Shown here one piece after another: positions 16,605 to 24,631 of a stretch of DNA of 64,000 nucleotides (the stretch's first letter is position 1; the number at the start of each line of letters is the position of its first letter). A program made the position numbers and the translations under genes. The notes beneath the pieces are model-generated. The model saw nothing but the letters and a program-made list of their open reading frames with translations. It searched no databases and was not told where the DNA came from. Source of the stretch: Cellulomonas sp. NS3 (GTDB lineage: Bacteria > Actinomycetota > Actinomycetes > Actinomycetales > Cellulomonadaceae); contig NZ_CP103289.1 of assembly GCF_024757985.1 (NCBI RefSeq), positions 1,550,001-1,614,000 of the forward strand. Reading direction: 5' to 3'.

Positions 16605-17825
16605 TCACGCCACGGTGACGCGGTGCTCCGCGGCGTCGTCCGCGACGAAGCGGACGAGCCCCTCCGCCTCCGCGACCAGCTCGGCGTGCGTCGTGGCGTC
16701 CACGGGGACGAGCGGGTGCACGGTGAGCGTCGCGAGCTCGCGTCGCGCGCGCACGCCGCCCGGGTCGAGCCGCTCGCGCGTGACGGCCCAGGTGCCGGCC
16801 ACGCGTCCGTCCACGAGCACGGTCCCCGGCGCCATGCCGTTCTTCGTCGCGAGCGCACGCCGGTGCTCCTCCGAGACGACCCGGGTCCGGTCGGCGTGCG
16901 AGAGCGTGAGGTTGTCGAAGTCGGCGAGGAACCGGACCGGAGCAGGGGTCAGCGGGTCCGGCCGGGGCGCGTCGGGCAGGTCGACGAGCTCTCGGCCCGA
17001 GGCGGAGCCCGGCCCCGGCTCCGCCCGGAAGGTCACCAGCCGGGGGCGCAGGCGGTCGACGACCTCCCGGAGGCCCGCGAGCCCCGACCAGGTCTGCACG
17101 TCCGCGACGCTCGCGGGACCGAACGCCGCGAGGTAGCGCAGCACGAGCCGCTCGAGCTCGGCCGCGCGCACGTCGGGGTCGGTGACGTCCGGGGCGAGCG
17201 CCGTGCGCTCCGCGCCGAACCACGCCCGGGTCGTCGTCCACGTCGTCGCGCCCGACCGGCCCCAGACGCCCCGCGGGGTGACCTGGACGAGCGGGAGCGT
17301 GCCGCGCGCGCCGTACGCGAGGGTCCCGGGGGCGACGTCCGGCCAGCGCTCCGCGAGCAGCCGACCGAGCTCGGTCGTCGGGCGCGGCTCCTCCTCGACG
17401 AGGGCGAGGGCGGCCTCGGTGAGCTCCGCGAGGTCCAGGGTCCGCAGCGCGGCGCCGTGCAGGACGTTCTGGCGCAGGTCGCGCTCGTACAGCGGCGCCG
17501 TGAGCCCGGGCAGCACGAGCGCGTCGTCGGCGGTCACGAGGTGGATCGTGCCCCGCATGACCGCGATGCGGGCGACCCGGCGGTCCAGCAGCGCCTCGGA
17601 CAGCTCGTCGTGCCGGAAGCCCGCGATCCGCGACCACAGAGTCGTGTACGGGGAGCGGGGGAGCTGCGCCTGGAGGCCCACGAGGCGGTCCACCATCGCG
17701 ACCGCAGGCACCGTCGCGCGGGTCAGCAGGTGCTGGCGCGCCAGCAGCGCGCGGTTCAGGGCCGCGCGCGTGAGCAGCGGTGCCCCCGGGTCGGCGGTGG
17801 TGCGGGGCGCGCGAGCAGTGGGCAC
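16605..17825 (-). CDS. Winged-helix DNA-binding protein, AlkZ-like (HTH_42)
   Basis: A 406-residue HTH_42 (PF06224) protein. The N-terminal winged-helix region contains LVGLQAQLPRSPYTTLWSRI, whose QxQ pair is the catalytic signature of AlkZ-type DNA glycosylases that unhook alkylated or crosslinked bases. Further family blocks are VMRGTIHLVTADDA, FLADFDNLTLSHADR and NGMAPGTVLVDGRVAG. Many actinobacterial members lack tested activity, so DNA repair is an inference. The GTG at 17825 follows TAGCGT by six bases. A second, YcaQ-type member of the same superfamily lies at 29916. Confidence 0.8.
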   Translation of the reverse strand: MPTARAPRTTADPGAPLLTRAALNRALLARQHLLTRATVPAVAMVDRLVGLQAQLPRSPYTTLWSRIAGFRHDELSEALLDRRVARIAVMRGTIHLVTADDALVLPGLTAPLYERDLRQNVLHGAALRTLDLAELTEAALALVEEEPRPTTELGRLLAERWPDVAPGTLAYGARGTLPLVQVTPRGVWGRSGATTWTTTRAWFGAERTALAPDVTDPDVRAAELERLVLRYLAAFGPASVADVQTWSGLAGLREVVDRLRPRLVTFRAEPGPGSASGRELVDLPDAPRPDPLTPAPVRFLADFDNLTLSHADRTRVVSEEHRRALATKNGMAPGTVLVDGRVAGTWAVTRERLDPGGVRARRELATLTVHPLVPVDATTHAELVAEAEGLVRFVADDAAEHRVTVA

Positions 17826-17831
17826 GGGGCG

Positions 17832-17837
17832 ACGCTA
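17832..17837 (-). promoter_or_regulatory. -10 element, leaderless start of AlkZ-like gene
   Basis: TAGCGT on the minus strand, six bases before the GTG at 17825. The same hexamer and spacing recur at 37637 and 45668. Confidence 0.5.
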
Positions 17838-17880
17838 CCGGCAGTCCTCGACACCCGGGCCCACGGCTCGGCGCGCCCGG

Positions 17881-19173
17881 TCAGAGGCGCCCGGCGGCCT
17901 TGAGCGCGATGTAGGTGTCGGCGAGCCGGGGCGCGAGGTCGTCGGGCAGGGCGTCGACGACCTCGATCCCGCGCCGGCGCAGCCGGGCCGCGACGGCGGT
18001 CCGCTCGAGCTCGACGCGCTCCGCCGCGGCCGCGTCGAACACTGCGGCGACGTCGGAGCGGCCCGTCCGCAGCTCCTCGACCTCCGGGTCGCGGACCGCC
18101 GCGAGCACGACCTGGTGCCGCTCGGCGAGGCTCCCCACGACCCCGAGGAGCCCCTGCTCGACGGCCGCCGGCTCGAGGGCCGAGAGCAGCACGAGCAGCG
18201 AGCGCTGCGTGAGCCGCTCGCGCACCTGGCCCACGACACCCGGCCAGTCCGTCTCGACGAGCGTGGGGTCGACACGGGCGAGCGCGTCGGCCATCGCGGG
18301 CATGAGCCGGGCGCCGCTCGCGCCGACGACCCGCGCGCGGACCTTGCGGTCGTACGCGAGGAGCTCGACCTGGTCGCCGGCCTTGGACGCGAGCGCGGCG
18401 AGCAGCAGCGCCGCCTCGATCGACGCGTCGAGGCGCGGGGCGTCGAGCGTGCGCGCGGCGGAGGTCCGCGAGGTGTCGAGCACGATGAGGACCCGCCGGT
18501 CCCGCTCCGGGCGCCACGTCCGCACGACCACGTCGGCGCGCCGGGCGGTCGCGCGCCAGTCGATCGACCGGACGTCGTCGCCGATCACGTACTCGCGCAG
18601 CGAGTCGAACTCGGTGCCCTGACCGCGCACCTGCACGGCCGCGCGCCCGTCGAGCTCGCGCAGGCGCGCCAGGCGGCTCGGCAGGTGCCGGCGCGAGGCG
18701 AACTCCGGCAGGACCCGCAGCACGCCCGGGACGTCGAGCGACGCCTGGCGGCCCGCGAGCCCCAGCGGTCCCACGGTCCGGATCGTCACCCGGTCGGCGC
18801 GGCGGTCCCCGCGCCGGGTCGGCACGAGCGTGGTCGTCAGGCGCCGGCCGTCACCGGGCGGCACGTCGACGGTGTGCCGGTTGCCCTGCGCACCCGCCGA
18901 CGGCTGCCACGCGTCACGCACGGTCGCCCGCAGCCGCCGCGTCCCGACGTTGCTGACCGTGAGCACCGAGCGGACCTGGTCGGTGAGCCGCACCGACGCG
19001 GGCACGCTGCGCTGCACGGCGACGAGCCGCGGCGAAGCGGCCAGGGCCGCGTCGAGGACGCACGCGAGCGCGACCACGAGCGTCCACAGCAGCACCGTCC
19101 CGGGAACGGGCACGACGAGGACCGCCACGACGCCGAGCGCCGTGAGCGCGACGGCCCGCCAGGTGATCGCCAC
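17881..19173 (-). CDS. DUF58 domain-containing protein
   Basis: A 430-residue protein with two N-terminal membrane helices (about residues 5-40), a beta-rich segment, and the DUF58 core LREYVIGDDVRSIDWRATAR. A von Willebrand A-like fold with VLIVLDTSRTS (MIDAS-type DxS) comes next. DUF58 proteins are partners of MoxR AAA ATPases, thought to help assemble or mature other proteins. Its GTG start is 9 bp after the moxR stop, so it is the last gene of the coupled cluster. Function inferred from family and context. Confidence 0.88.
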   Translation of the reverse strand: MAITWRAVALTALGVVAVLVVPVPGTVLLWTLVVALACVLDAALAASPRLVAVQRSVPASVRLTDQVRSVLTVSNVGTRRLRATVRDAWQPSAGAQGNRHTVDVPPGDGRRLTTTLVPTRRGDRRADRVTIRTVGPLGLAGRQASLDVPGVLRVLPEFASRRHLPSRLARLRELDGRAAVQVRGQGTEFDSLREYVIGDDVRSIDWRATARRADVVVRTWRPERDRRVLIVLDTSRTSAARTLDAPRLDASIEAALLLAALASKAGDQVELLAYDRKVRARVVGASGARLMPAMADALARVDPTLVETDWPGVVGQVRERLTQRSLLVLLSALEPAAVEQGLLGVVGSLAERHQVVLAAVRDPEVEELRTGRSDVAAVFDAAAAERVELERTAVAARLRRRGIEVVDALPDDLAPRLADTYIALKAAGRL

Positions 19174-19182
19174 GCGGCCGGC

Positions 19183-20427
19183 TCAGCGGGGGACGGGGAC
19201 GGCGGCCAGCACGGTGTCGAGCACGCTCTCCGTCGTGACCCCCTCGAGCTCGGCCTCGGCGCGCAGCTGCACGCGGTGGCGCAACGTCGGGTGCGCGAGC
19301 GCCTTCACGTCGTCCGGCGTGACGTACCCGCGCCCGGACAGCCACGCCCACGCGCGCGACGTCGCGAGCAGCGCGGTGGCGCCGCGCGGGGAGACGCCGA
19401 GCGCGAGCGACGGGGACTGCCGCGTCGCCCGGCACACGTCGACCGCGTACCCGAGCACCTCGCGCGAGACCTGCACGCGCGCGACCTCGTCGCGTGCCCG
19501 GCCGAGCACCGCGACGCCGGCGACGGGCCGGACACCGGCCCCGGCGAGGTCGCGCGGGTCGAAGCCCGCGGCGTGCCGCTGGAGGACCTCGATCTCCTGG
19601 TCGCGCTCCGGCAGGGGGAGCGTGAGCTTGAGCAGGAACCGGTCGAGCTGGGCCTCGGGCAGCTGGTACGTGCCCTCGTACTCGACCGGGTTCTGGGTCG
19701 CGATGACCAGGAACGGGTCGGGGAGGCGGCGCGGGGTGCCGTCGACCGACACCTGGCGCTCCTCCATGGCCTCGAGCAGCGACGCCTGGGTCTTGGGGGG
19801 CGTGCGGTTGATCTCGTCGGCGAGCAGCAGGTTCGTGAACACCGGACCCTGCCGGAACGAGAACTCCGCCGTACGGGCGTCGTACACGAGCGAGCCCGTG
19901 ACGTCGCCGGGCATGAGGTCGGGCGTGAACTGCACGCGCTTGGTGTCGAGGTCGAGCGCCGCCGAGAGGGTGCGCACGAGCAGCGTCTTGGCGACGCCCG
20001 GCACGCCCTCGAGCAGCACGTGACCGCGGCACAGGAGGGCGATGAGCAGGCCCGTCACGGCGGCGTCCTGCCCGACGACGGCCTTCGCGACCTCGGTGCG
20101 GACGGCTGCGAGGGCCGAGCGCAGCTCGGGTGACGGCCCGGTCGGGGCGGCCTGCGCGGGCGGGGCGTGCTGCGCGTGGTGCTGCGGCGCGGGCGCGGCG
20201 GCGTGCGGGGGCTGCGGCTGCGCCGCGGGCGGCTGGTCCTTCTGGAGGTCGGGCCCCGCGGCGTGCTGCGGCGCAGGCGCAGGCGCCGGCTGCGCCGCAG
20301 GAGGGGCGTGCTCGGCCGCGGCCGGCTGAGGCGCGCCGTCGGCGGGCCGGTCCAGCGGCGTGTGCGGCGGCGCGCCGTACGGGCCGTCCGCGGTCTGCCG
20401 CGGCTCGGTGGGGTGTGCCTCGGTCAC
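19183..20427 (-). CDS. MoxR family AAA+ ATPase
   Basis: A 414-residue protein. The first 90 residues are a disordered Pro/Ala/Gln/His-rich tail that is unusual in length. Then comes the AAA core: Walker A GVPGVAKTLL, Walker B LLLADEINRTPPKTQASLL, sensor 1 FLVIATQNPVEYEGTY and arginine finger LPEAQLDRFLLKL. MoxR ATPases act as chaperones with DUF58/VWA partners encoded alongside. The GTG at 20427 overlaps the upstream DUF4350 stop as GTGA. No VWA gene is in the cluster, so the DUF58 protein is the likely client or partner. Confidence 0.9.
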   Translation of the reverse strand: MTEAHPTEPRQTADGPYGAPPHTPLDRPADGAPQPAAAEHAPPAAQPAPAPAPQHAAGPDLQKDQPPAAQPQPPHAAAPAPQHHAQHAPPAQAAPTGPSPELRSALAAVRTEVAKAVVGQDAAVTGLLIALLCRGHVLLEGVPGVAKTLLVRTLSAALDLDTKRVQFTPDLMPGDVTGSLVYDARTAEFSFRQGPVFTNLLLADEINRTPPKTQASLLEAMEERQVSVDGTPRRLPDPFLVIATQNPVEYEGTYQLPEAQLDRFLLKLTLPLPERDQEIEVLQRHAAGFDPRDLAGAGVRPVAGVAVLGRARDEVARVQVSREVLGYAVDVCRATRQSPSLALGVSPRGATALLATSRAWAWLSGRGYVTPDDVKALAHPTLRHRVQLRAEAELEGVTTESVLDTVLAAVPVPR

Positions 20428-21716
20428 GATCGGTGAACCTCGCTCTCCAGCTCGTCGAGCCTCCGGGCCAGCTGCGCCAGCCCGGCGTCGTCCTTCGGGG
20501 GTGGTCCGTACAGCAGCCCCGCGACCTCGTCGGCCGCCCGGCCGGTGGCCTGGGCCAGCGCGTCGATCACGGCGTGCGCGCCGGCCGACCGGGGCAGGCC
20601 CAGCCGGTGCGCGCAGCGTGCGGCCGACCCGGCCCGCAGTGCCGCTGCGGCGTGCCCGTACGAGCGTGCCCGACGGTACAGGCGCGCACGTCCGCGCGTC
20701 GTCTCCGCCGCGCGCACCGTCACGGGGAGCGGCTCGGTGACGACCCGGCCCAGCCGTCGCCCGCGCCACAGCGCGGTCACGGCGGCCACGACGAGCAGCT
20801 GCAGCGCGAGCACCTGGGCGACGGGCGGCAGCAGGTCGCCGATCCCCGGGCCGGCGGGCTCGGCGTCGTCGCCGAAGTCGTCGATCGAGGGCACGTACCA
20901 GACGAGCTGCTCGTGACGGCCCAGCGCACGCAGCGCGAGGGCGGCGTGGCCCTCGTCGACGACCTCGTCGTTGCGCAGGAACCGTCCGTCGGCGAACGCG
21001 GTGACCCGGCGCTCGCCCTCGACCACGAGGTAGGCGCCCGAGTCGACCTCGTCGGGCGCCGTGGGGAAGCACGTCACGGCCTCGGGCGCCAGCACGGTGA
21101 AGCCGGGCCCACCGGACCGGTACGCCTCCGCCGCCACCGCCGTCGGGTCCTCGCAGCGGGCCAGCCGGGTCGTCGGCGCGCCGTCGTCCGCACCCGACCA
21201 GCTGCGCGTCGCGGCGGTCGTGACCTCGTCGAGCAGCGCCGTCGGGTCGAGCAGGACGAGGTCGGCGCCGGTCCCGGCGAGGTCCTCGAGCTGGGACGGC
21301 CCGAGCAGCGCGTCGCCGGTGACGAGCAGCGTGGTGCCCGCGTCAGCGGCGGCGACCGCCTCCGACGTCCTGCGGACGTACGTGACGTCGACACCCTGGT
21401 CGCCCAGCACCTGCGCGACCGCCCGGGCGCCCTCGGGCGCGGGGTTGTCGGGCGCGAGCGCCACCGTGGACGTGCGCGGCTCGGGGAGCGCGGCGAGCAG
21501 CCCGACGAGCACGAGCAGCGACAGGACGGCGAGCGGGAAGCGCCACCGCCGCCACCGGGACCCCGCGCGGGACCGTGCGGTCGAGCCGTCGCCGGTGACC
21601 GTCACGGGAACCGCGCCGGGCGCGGGGGAGGGCGCGGTCGACGTGCCCGCGGGCGCCGGGGGGACGACCGGGCCGGGTGCGCCGCCCGGTGCGGCGACGG
21701 GGGCCTCGGCGCTCAT
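20424..21716 (-). CDS. DUF4350 domain-containing membrane protein
   Basis: A 430-residue protein. A Pro/Ala-rich cytoplasmic N-terminus leads to one helix (FPLAVLSLLVLVGLLAALPE), then an extracytoplasmic DUF4350 domain (APDNPAPEGARAVAQVLGDQ; LLVTGDALLGPSQLEDLA) of Rossmann-like alternation. A second helix (VAQVLALQLLVVAAVTALWR) precedes a cytoplasmic tail. It belongs to the MoxR-DUF58 cluster and overlaps its neighbours on both sides by 4 bp (ATGA and GTGA). The function is unknown; polysaccharide or cell-wall related roles have been suggested for similar loci. Confidence 0.82.
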   Translation of the reverse strand: MSAEAPVAAPGGAPGPVVPPAPAGTSTAPSPAPGAVPVTVTGDGSTARSRAGSRWRRWRFPLAVLSLLVLVGLLAALPEPRTSTVALAPDNPAPEGARAVAQVLGDQGVDVTYVRRTSEAVAAADAGTTLLVTGDALLGPSQLEDLAGTGADLVLLDPTALLDEVTTAATRSWSGADDGAPTTRLARCEDPTAVAAEAYRSGGPGFTVLAPEAVTCFPTAPDEVDSGAYLVVEGERRVTAFADGRFLRNDEVVDEGHAALALRALGRHEQLVWYVPSIDDFGDDAEPAGPGIGDLLPPVAQVLALQLLVVAAVTALWRGRRLGRVVTEPLPVTVRAAETTRGRARLYRRARSYGHAAAALRAGSAARCAHRLGLPRSAGAHAVIDALAQATGRAADEVAGLLYGPPPKDDAGLAQLARRLDELESEVHRS

Positions 21717-22480
21717 CGGTCCCCTCCGCCGGGTGCGTCGTCGCCGTCGGTCCGGTCGGTGCCCCGGCCGTCACCCGCGAGGACCGGGGTGCGGTCCGCG
21801 CCGGTGCTGTCGGCCGGCGTGCCGAGCGGCCGCTCCGCGGCGACCGCGGCGTCGACCTCCCGCAGCCGGGCGTCGTCGGCGGGATCTGCGGGCTGGTCCC
21901 CGTAGACGACGTCGTCGAACAGGCGCCCGGCGTCGCGCAGCGCGCTGGCCGACGACGGCAGCCGGGACGCCGCCGCCTCGACGGCCTCGTGCGCGGTGCG
22001 GCCGGGGCGCTCGTCGAGCACGGTGCGCTCCTCGAGCGACCGCACGACGGCGCGGAACCGCTCGGCGACGGCCGCGTGCCAGTCCCCGCGGGCCGCGGCG
22101 GCGTCGGCGGCGGCGCGCAGCTGCGTGGCCGTCCGCGTGTCGTCCCCGCCGAGCACGACCCCGCCGCCACCCGGGCGACGGGCGCGGCGCACGGGTCCCG
22201 CGACCCAGAGCGCGATGCCCGCGACGACCGCGAGCAGCACCACGACCACGAGCGCCGCCGTCCGGCCGTCGAGGCCGAGCACGGGCACGTCGTCGAACAG
22301 GCTGCCGACCCAGTCGAGGATCCGCTCGAGCAGGCTCGGGCGGTCGTCGTACACGGGCTCGAGCAGCTCGCGCTCGAGCCAGCGACGCGCCTCGTCCGCG
22401 CCCGGCTCGACAGGGACGTCGGCGGCGCGGCTCGCGAGGAGGGCGCCGCCGTGCCCGTGCACGAGGGCGAGCAGCGTCAC
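21713..22480 (-). CDS. DUF4129 domain-containing protein
   Basis: A 255-residue protein with one or two hydrophobic segments (TLLALVHGHGG near the N-terminus; AALVVVVLLAVVAGIALWVA in the middle). The DUF4129 region includes ARRWLERELLEPVYDDRP and WHAAVAERFRAVVRSLEER. It is normally found fused to or beside transglutaminase-like and MoxR genes; no transglutaminase is present here. The GTG at 22480 overlaps the upstream stop as GTGA. Its molecular role is unknown. Confidence 0.8.
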   Translation of the reverse strand: MTLLALVHGHGGALLASRAADVPVEPGADEARRWLERELLEPVYDDRPSLLERILDWVGSLFDDVPVLGLDGRTAALVVVVLLAVVAGIALWVAGPVRRARRPGGGGVVLGGDDTRTATQLRAAADAAAARGDWHAAVAERFRAVVRSLEERTVLDERPGRTAHEAVEAAASRLPSSASALRDAGRLFDDVVYGDQPADPADDARLREVDAAVAAERPLGTPADSTGADRTPVLAGDGRGTDRTDGDDAPGGGDR

Positions 22481-23772
22481 GCGACCCGCTCGTCGGCCGC
22501 GCGCGCGAGCTCGACGTCGAGCCCCTCGCGGCGCATCCGCACGTCGATGTACAGCAGGGCGACGACGGCCGCCGAGAACACCGTGGTGAGCGTGAGCGCG
22601 ATGATCTGCGCGACCGAGCTGACCGCGATGGAACCGAACGACGTCATCATCGGGTCGTCGAACAGGACCATCGCCGCGGTGACCGCGGGGACCGCGATGG
22701 TCTGGCTGATGATCTGCACGATGATGTTGACCAGCAGGTAGATGCCGAGCAGGCGCCAGAAGCTGCCGCGCGTGAGCCGCCACGCGCGAGCCACCGTGGG
22801 CCAGAACCGGCCGCCCTCGAGCATGAGCGCGGGCGGCACGAGCAGCGTGCGGACGGTGAGCCAGAACCCGGCGAGCAGGAACGCGAGCCCGCCGACGATC
22901 GCGACGACGGCGACGGCCCACCAGACCTCGTTCGCGGCGAGCGCCGCGAGGGCTCCCGCGTACGCCGCGACGGCGACGACCCAGACGACGCCGACGAGCA
23001 GGCTGAAGCCGACGACCGGCCAGATGCGGCCGCGGGCGAGGCGCACGACCTCGCCCATGCTCACGGTCTGGCCGATGACCGAGCGGCTGACGGAGACGAT
23101 GAGCAGGCCCGTGAGGATCGTCGCGGCGAGCGCGAGGAACGGCGTGGTGAGGAAGGCGGCGAGCACCGACCCCATCTGGTCACGCAGGCCCAGCGTGCCG
23201 TCGGGGTCGAGCGAGCCGGTCACGTCGCCGAGCGCGCCCGCGAGGATGCCCGTGAGGTACCAGGTGACCGCCGACATGAGCGCGACGACGGCCGTCACGA
23301 CGACGGCCGTGAGGCCGAACATGACGCGCGGGTTGGCGCGGACCGCGCGGAACGCGCCGTCGAGCACCTCCCCGAGACCGAGCGGCCGCAGCGGCACGAT
23401 CCCGGGCTGGAGCGCCGCCGGGGGCAGCGGCGGGGCGCCGTAGCCGGGAGCCCCGTAGCCACCGGGCTGCCCGTACCCACCCGGCTGGCCGTAGCCCGGC
23501 TGCTGGCCGTGGCCACCCGGCTGGCCGTACCCGGGCTGCTGCCCGTACCCGCCCGGCTGGCCCGGTCCGGGCTGACCCGGTGCGGGAGGGACGCCTGCGC
23601 CCGCCGGGTAGCCTCCCGGGGGGACCGGACCCGGCGGAGTCGGCTGCGCGTACCCCGGCACGGGGCCCCACCCGGACGCGGCCGGGGCGGGGCTGCCCGG
23701 CGGCGCGGGGGAGGGCGGCACGGGAGCCCCCGGTGCCGGCTGTCCCGGTGCGTCCTCGTGCGGGGTCGTCAT
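22477..23772 (-). CDS. Multi-pass membrane protein, GPDP membrane-domain-like
   Basis: A 431-residue protein heading the coupled five-gene operon. The first 120 residues are a low-complexity Pro/Gly/Tyr/Gln tract with repeated GYGQPGG and QQPGYGQ. Then comes VPLRPLGLGEVLDGAFRAVR, the amphipathic entry motif of membrane proteins related to the glycerophosphoryl diester phosphodiesterase membrane domain. About six to eight helices follow, with ARAWRLTRGSFWRLLGIYLL in the typical place. No phosphodiesterase catalytic domain is attached. The ATG at 23772 has GGGAGCG upstream. The role is unknown. Confidence 0.75.
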   Translation of the reverse strand: MTTPHEDAPGQPAPGAPVPPSPAPPGSPAPAASGWGPVPGYAQPTPPGPVPPGGYPAGAGVPPAPGQPGPGQPGGYGQQPGYGQPGGHGQQPGYGQPGGYGQPGGYGAPGYGAPPLPPAALQPGIVPLRPLGLGEVLDGAFRAVRANPRVMFGLTAVVVTAVVALMSAVTWYLTGILAGALGDVTGSLDPDGTLGLRDQMGSVLAAFLTTPFLALAATILTGLLIVSVSRSVIGQTVSMGEVVRLARGRIWPVVGFSLLVGVVWVVAVAAYAGALAALAANEVWWAVAVVAIVGGLAFLLAGFWLTVRTLLVPPALMLEGGRFWPTVARAWRLTRGSFWRLLGIYLLVNIIVQIISQTIAVPAVTAAMVLFDDPMMTSFGSIAVSSVAQIIALTLTTVFSAAVVALLYIDVRMRREGLDVELARAADERVA

Positions 23773-23935
23773 CGCGTCTCGCTCCCTGTTCTGCGCAGGC
23801 ACCGGTGCGGCGCTCGTGCCGCGCCTTGCCGGCTCATCGTGCCACGGCAGGGCGCACGCGTGGCGCAGCACCCCCGCACCGGCGCGCACGGGTGACGCCG
23901 CACCGGGCGTGGCCCACGCGCCCGGCGCGCGGTGC

Positions 23936-23941
23936 GATCAT
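23936..23941 (+). promoter_or_regulatory. Possible -10 element of mtrA
   Basis: GATCAT, six bases before the mtrA ATG, with no clear Shine-Dalgarno. The match to TAnnnT is imperfect. Confidence 0.3.
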
Positions 23942-23947
23942 GTGCGC

Positions 23948-24631
23948 ATGAAGGGTCGTGTGCTGGTGGTCGACGACGACACCGCTCTCGCAGAGATGAT
24001 CGGCATCGTGCTCCGCTCCGAGGGGCTCGAGCCGGTGTTCTGCGCGGACGGGGACGACGCGCTCGCGGTGTTCCGCGCGTCGCAGCCCGACCTCGTGCTG
24101 CTCGACCTCATGCTGCCCGGCAAGGACGGCACCGAGGTGTGCCGGCTCATCCGGTCCGAGTCGGGCGTCCCGATCGTCATGCTGACCGCGAAGGCCGACA
24201 CCGTCGACGTGGTGCTGGGCCTCGAGTCCGGGGCGGACGACTACATCTCGAAGCCGTTCAAGCCCAAGGAGCTCATCGCACGGGTCCGGGCGCGGCTGCG
24301 CCGCAGCGACGAGCCCGCGCCCGAGCACCTCGCGATCGGCGACCTGACGATCGACGTCACGGGCCACCGCGTGACGCGCGACGGCGAGCAGATCTCGCTC
24401 ACGCCGCTCGAGTTCGACCTGCTCGTGGCGCTCGCGCGCAAGCCGTGGCAGGTGTTCACCCGCGAGGTGCTGCTCGAGCGCGTGTGGGGCTACCGGCACG
24501 CCGCCGACACCCGCCTGGTCAACGTCCACGTGCAGCGGCTGCGCTCGAAGATCGAGGCGGACCCCGAGCGGCCGGAGATCGTCGTGACCGTGCGCGGCGT
24601 GGGCTACAAGGCGGGCACGACCCCGCAGTGA
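23948..24631 (+). CDS. mtrA: Two-component response regulator MtrA
   Basis: A 227-residue OmpR-family regulator. The receiver domain has the acidic pocket VVDDD (residues 7-11), the phospho-acceptor Asp in LVLLDLMLPGKDG, and ADDYISKPF with its conserved Lys. The C-terminal winged helix (about 130-225) carries LTPLEFDLLVALARKPWQVF and RLVNVHVQRLRSKIE. The gene order mtrA-mtrB-lpqB is diagnostic for the actinobacterial MtrAB system, which coordinates cell division and wall metabolism. Its stop overlaps the mtrB start as GTGA, giving tight coupling. Confidence 0.96.
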   Translation: MKGRVLVVDDDTALAEMIGIVLRSEGLEPVFCADGDDALAVFRASQPDLVLLDLMLPGKDGTEVCRLIRSESGVPIVMLTAKADTVDVVLGLESGADDYISKPFKPKELIARVRARLRRSDEPAPEHLAIGDLTIDVTGHRVTRDGEQISLTPLEFDLLVALARKPWQVFTREVLLERVWGYRHAADTRLVNVHVQRLRSKIEADPERPEIVVTVRGVGYKAGTTPQ

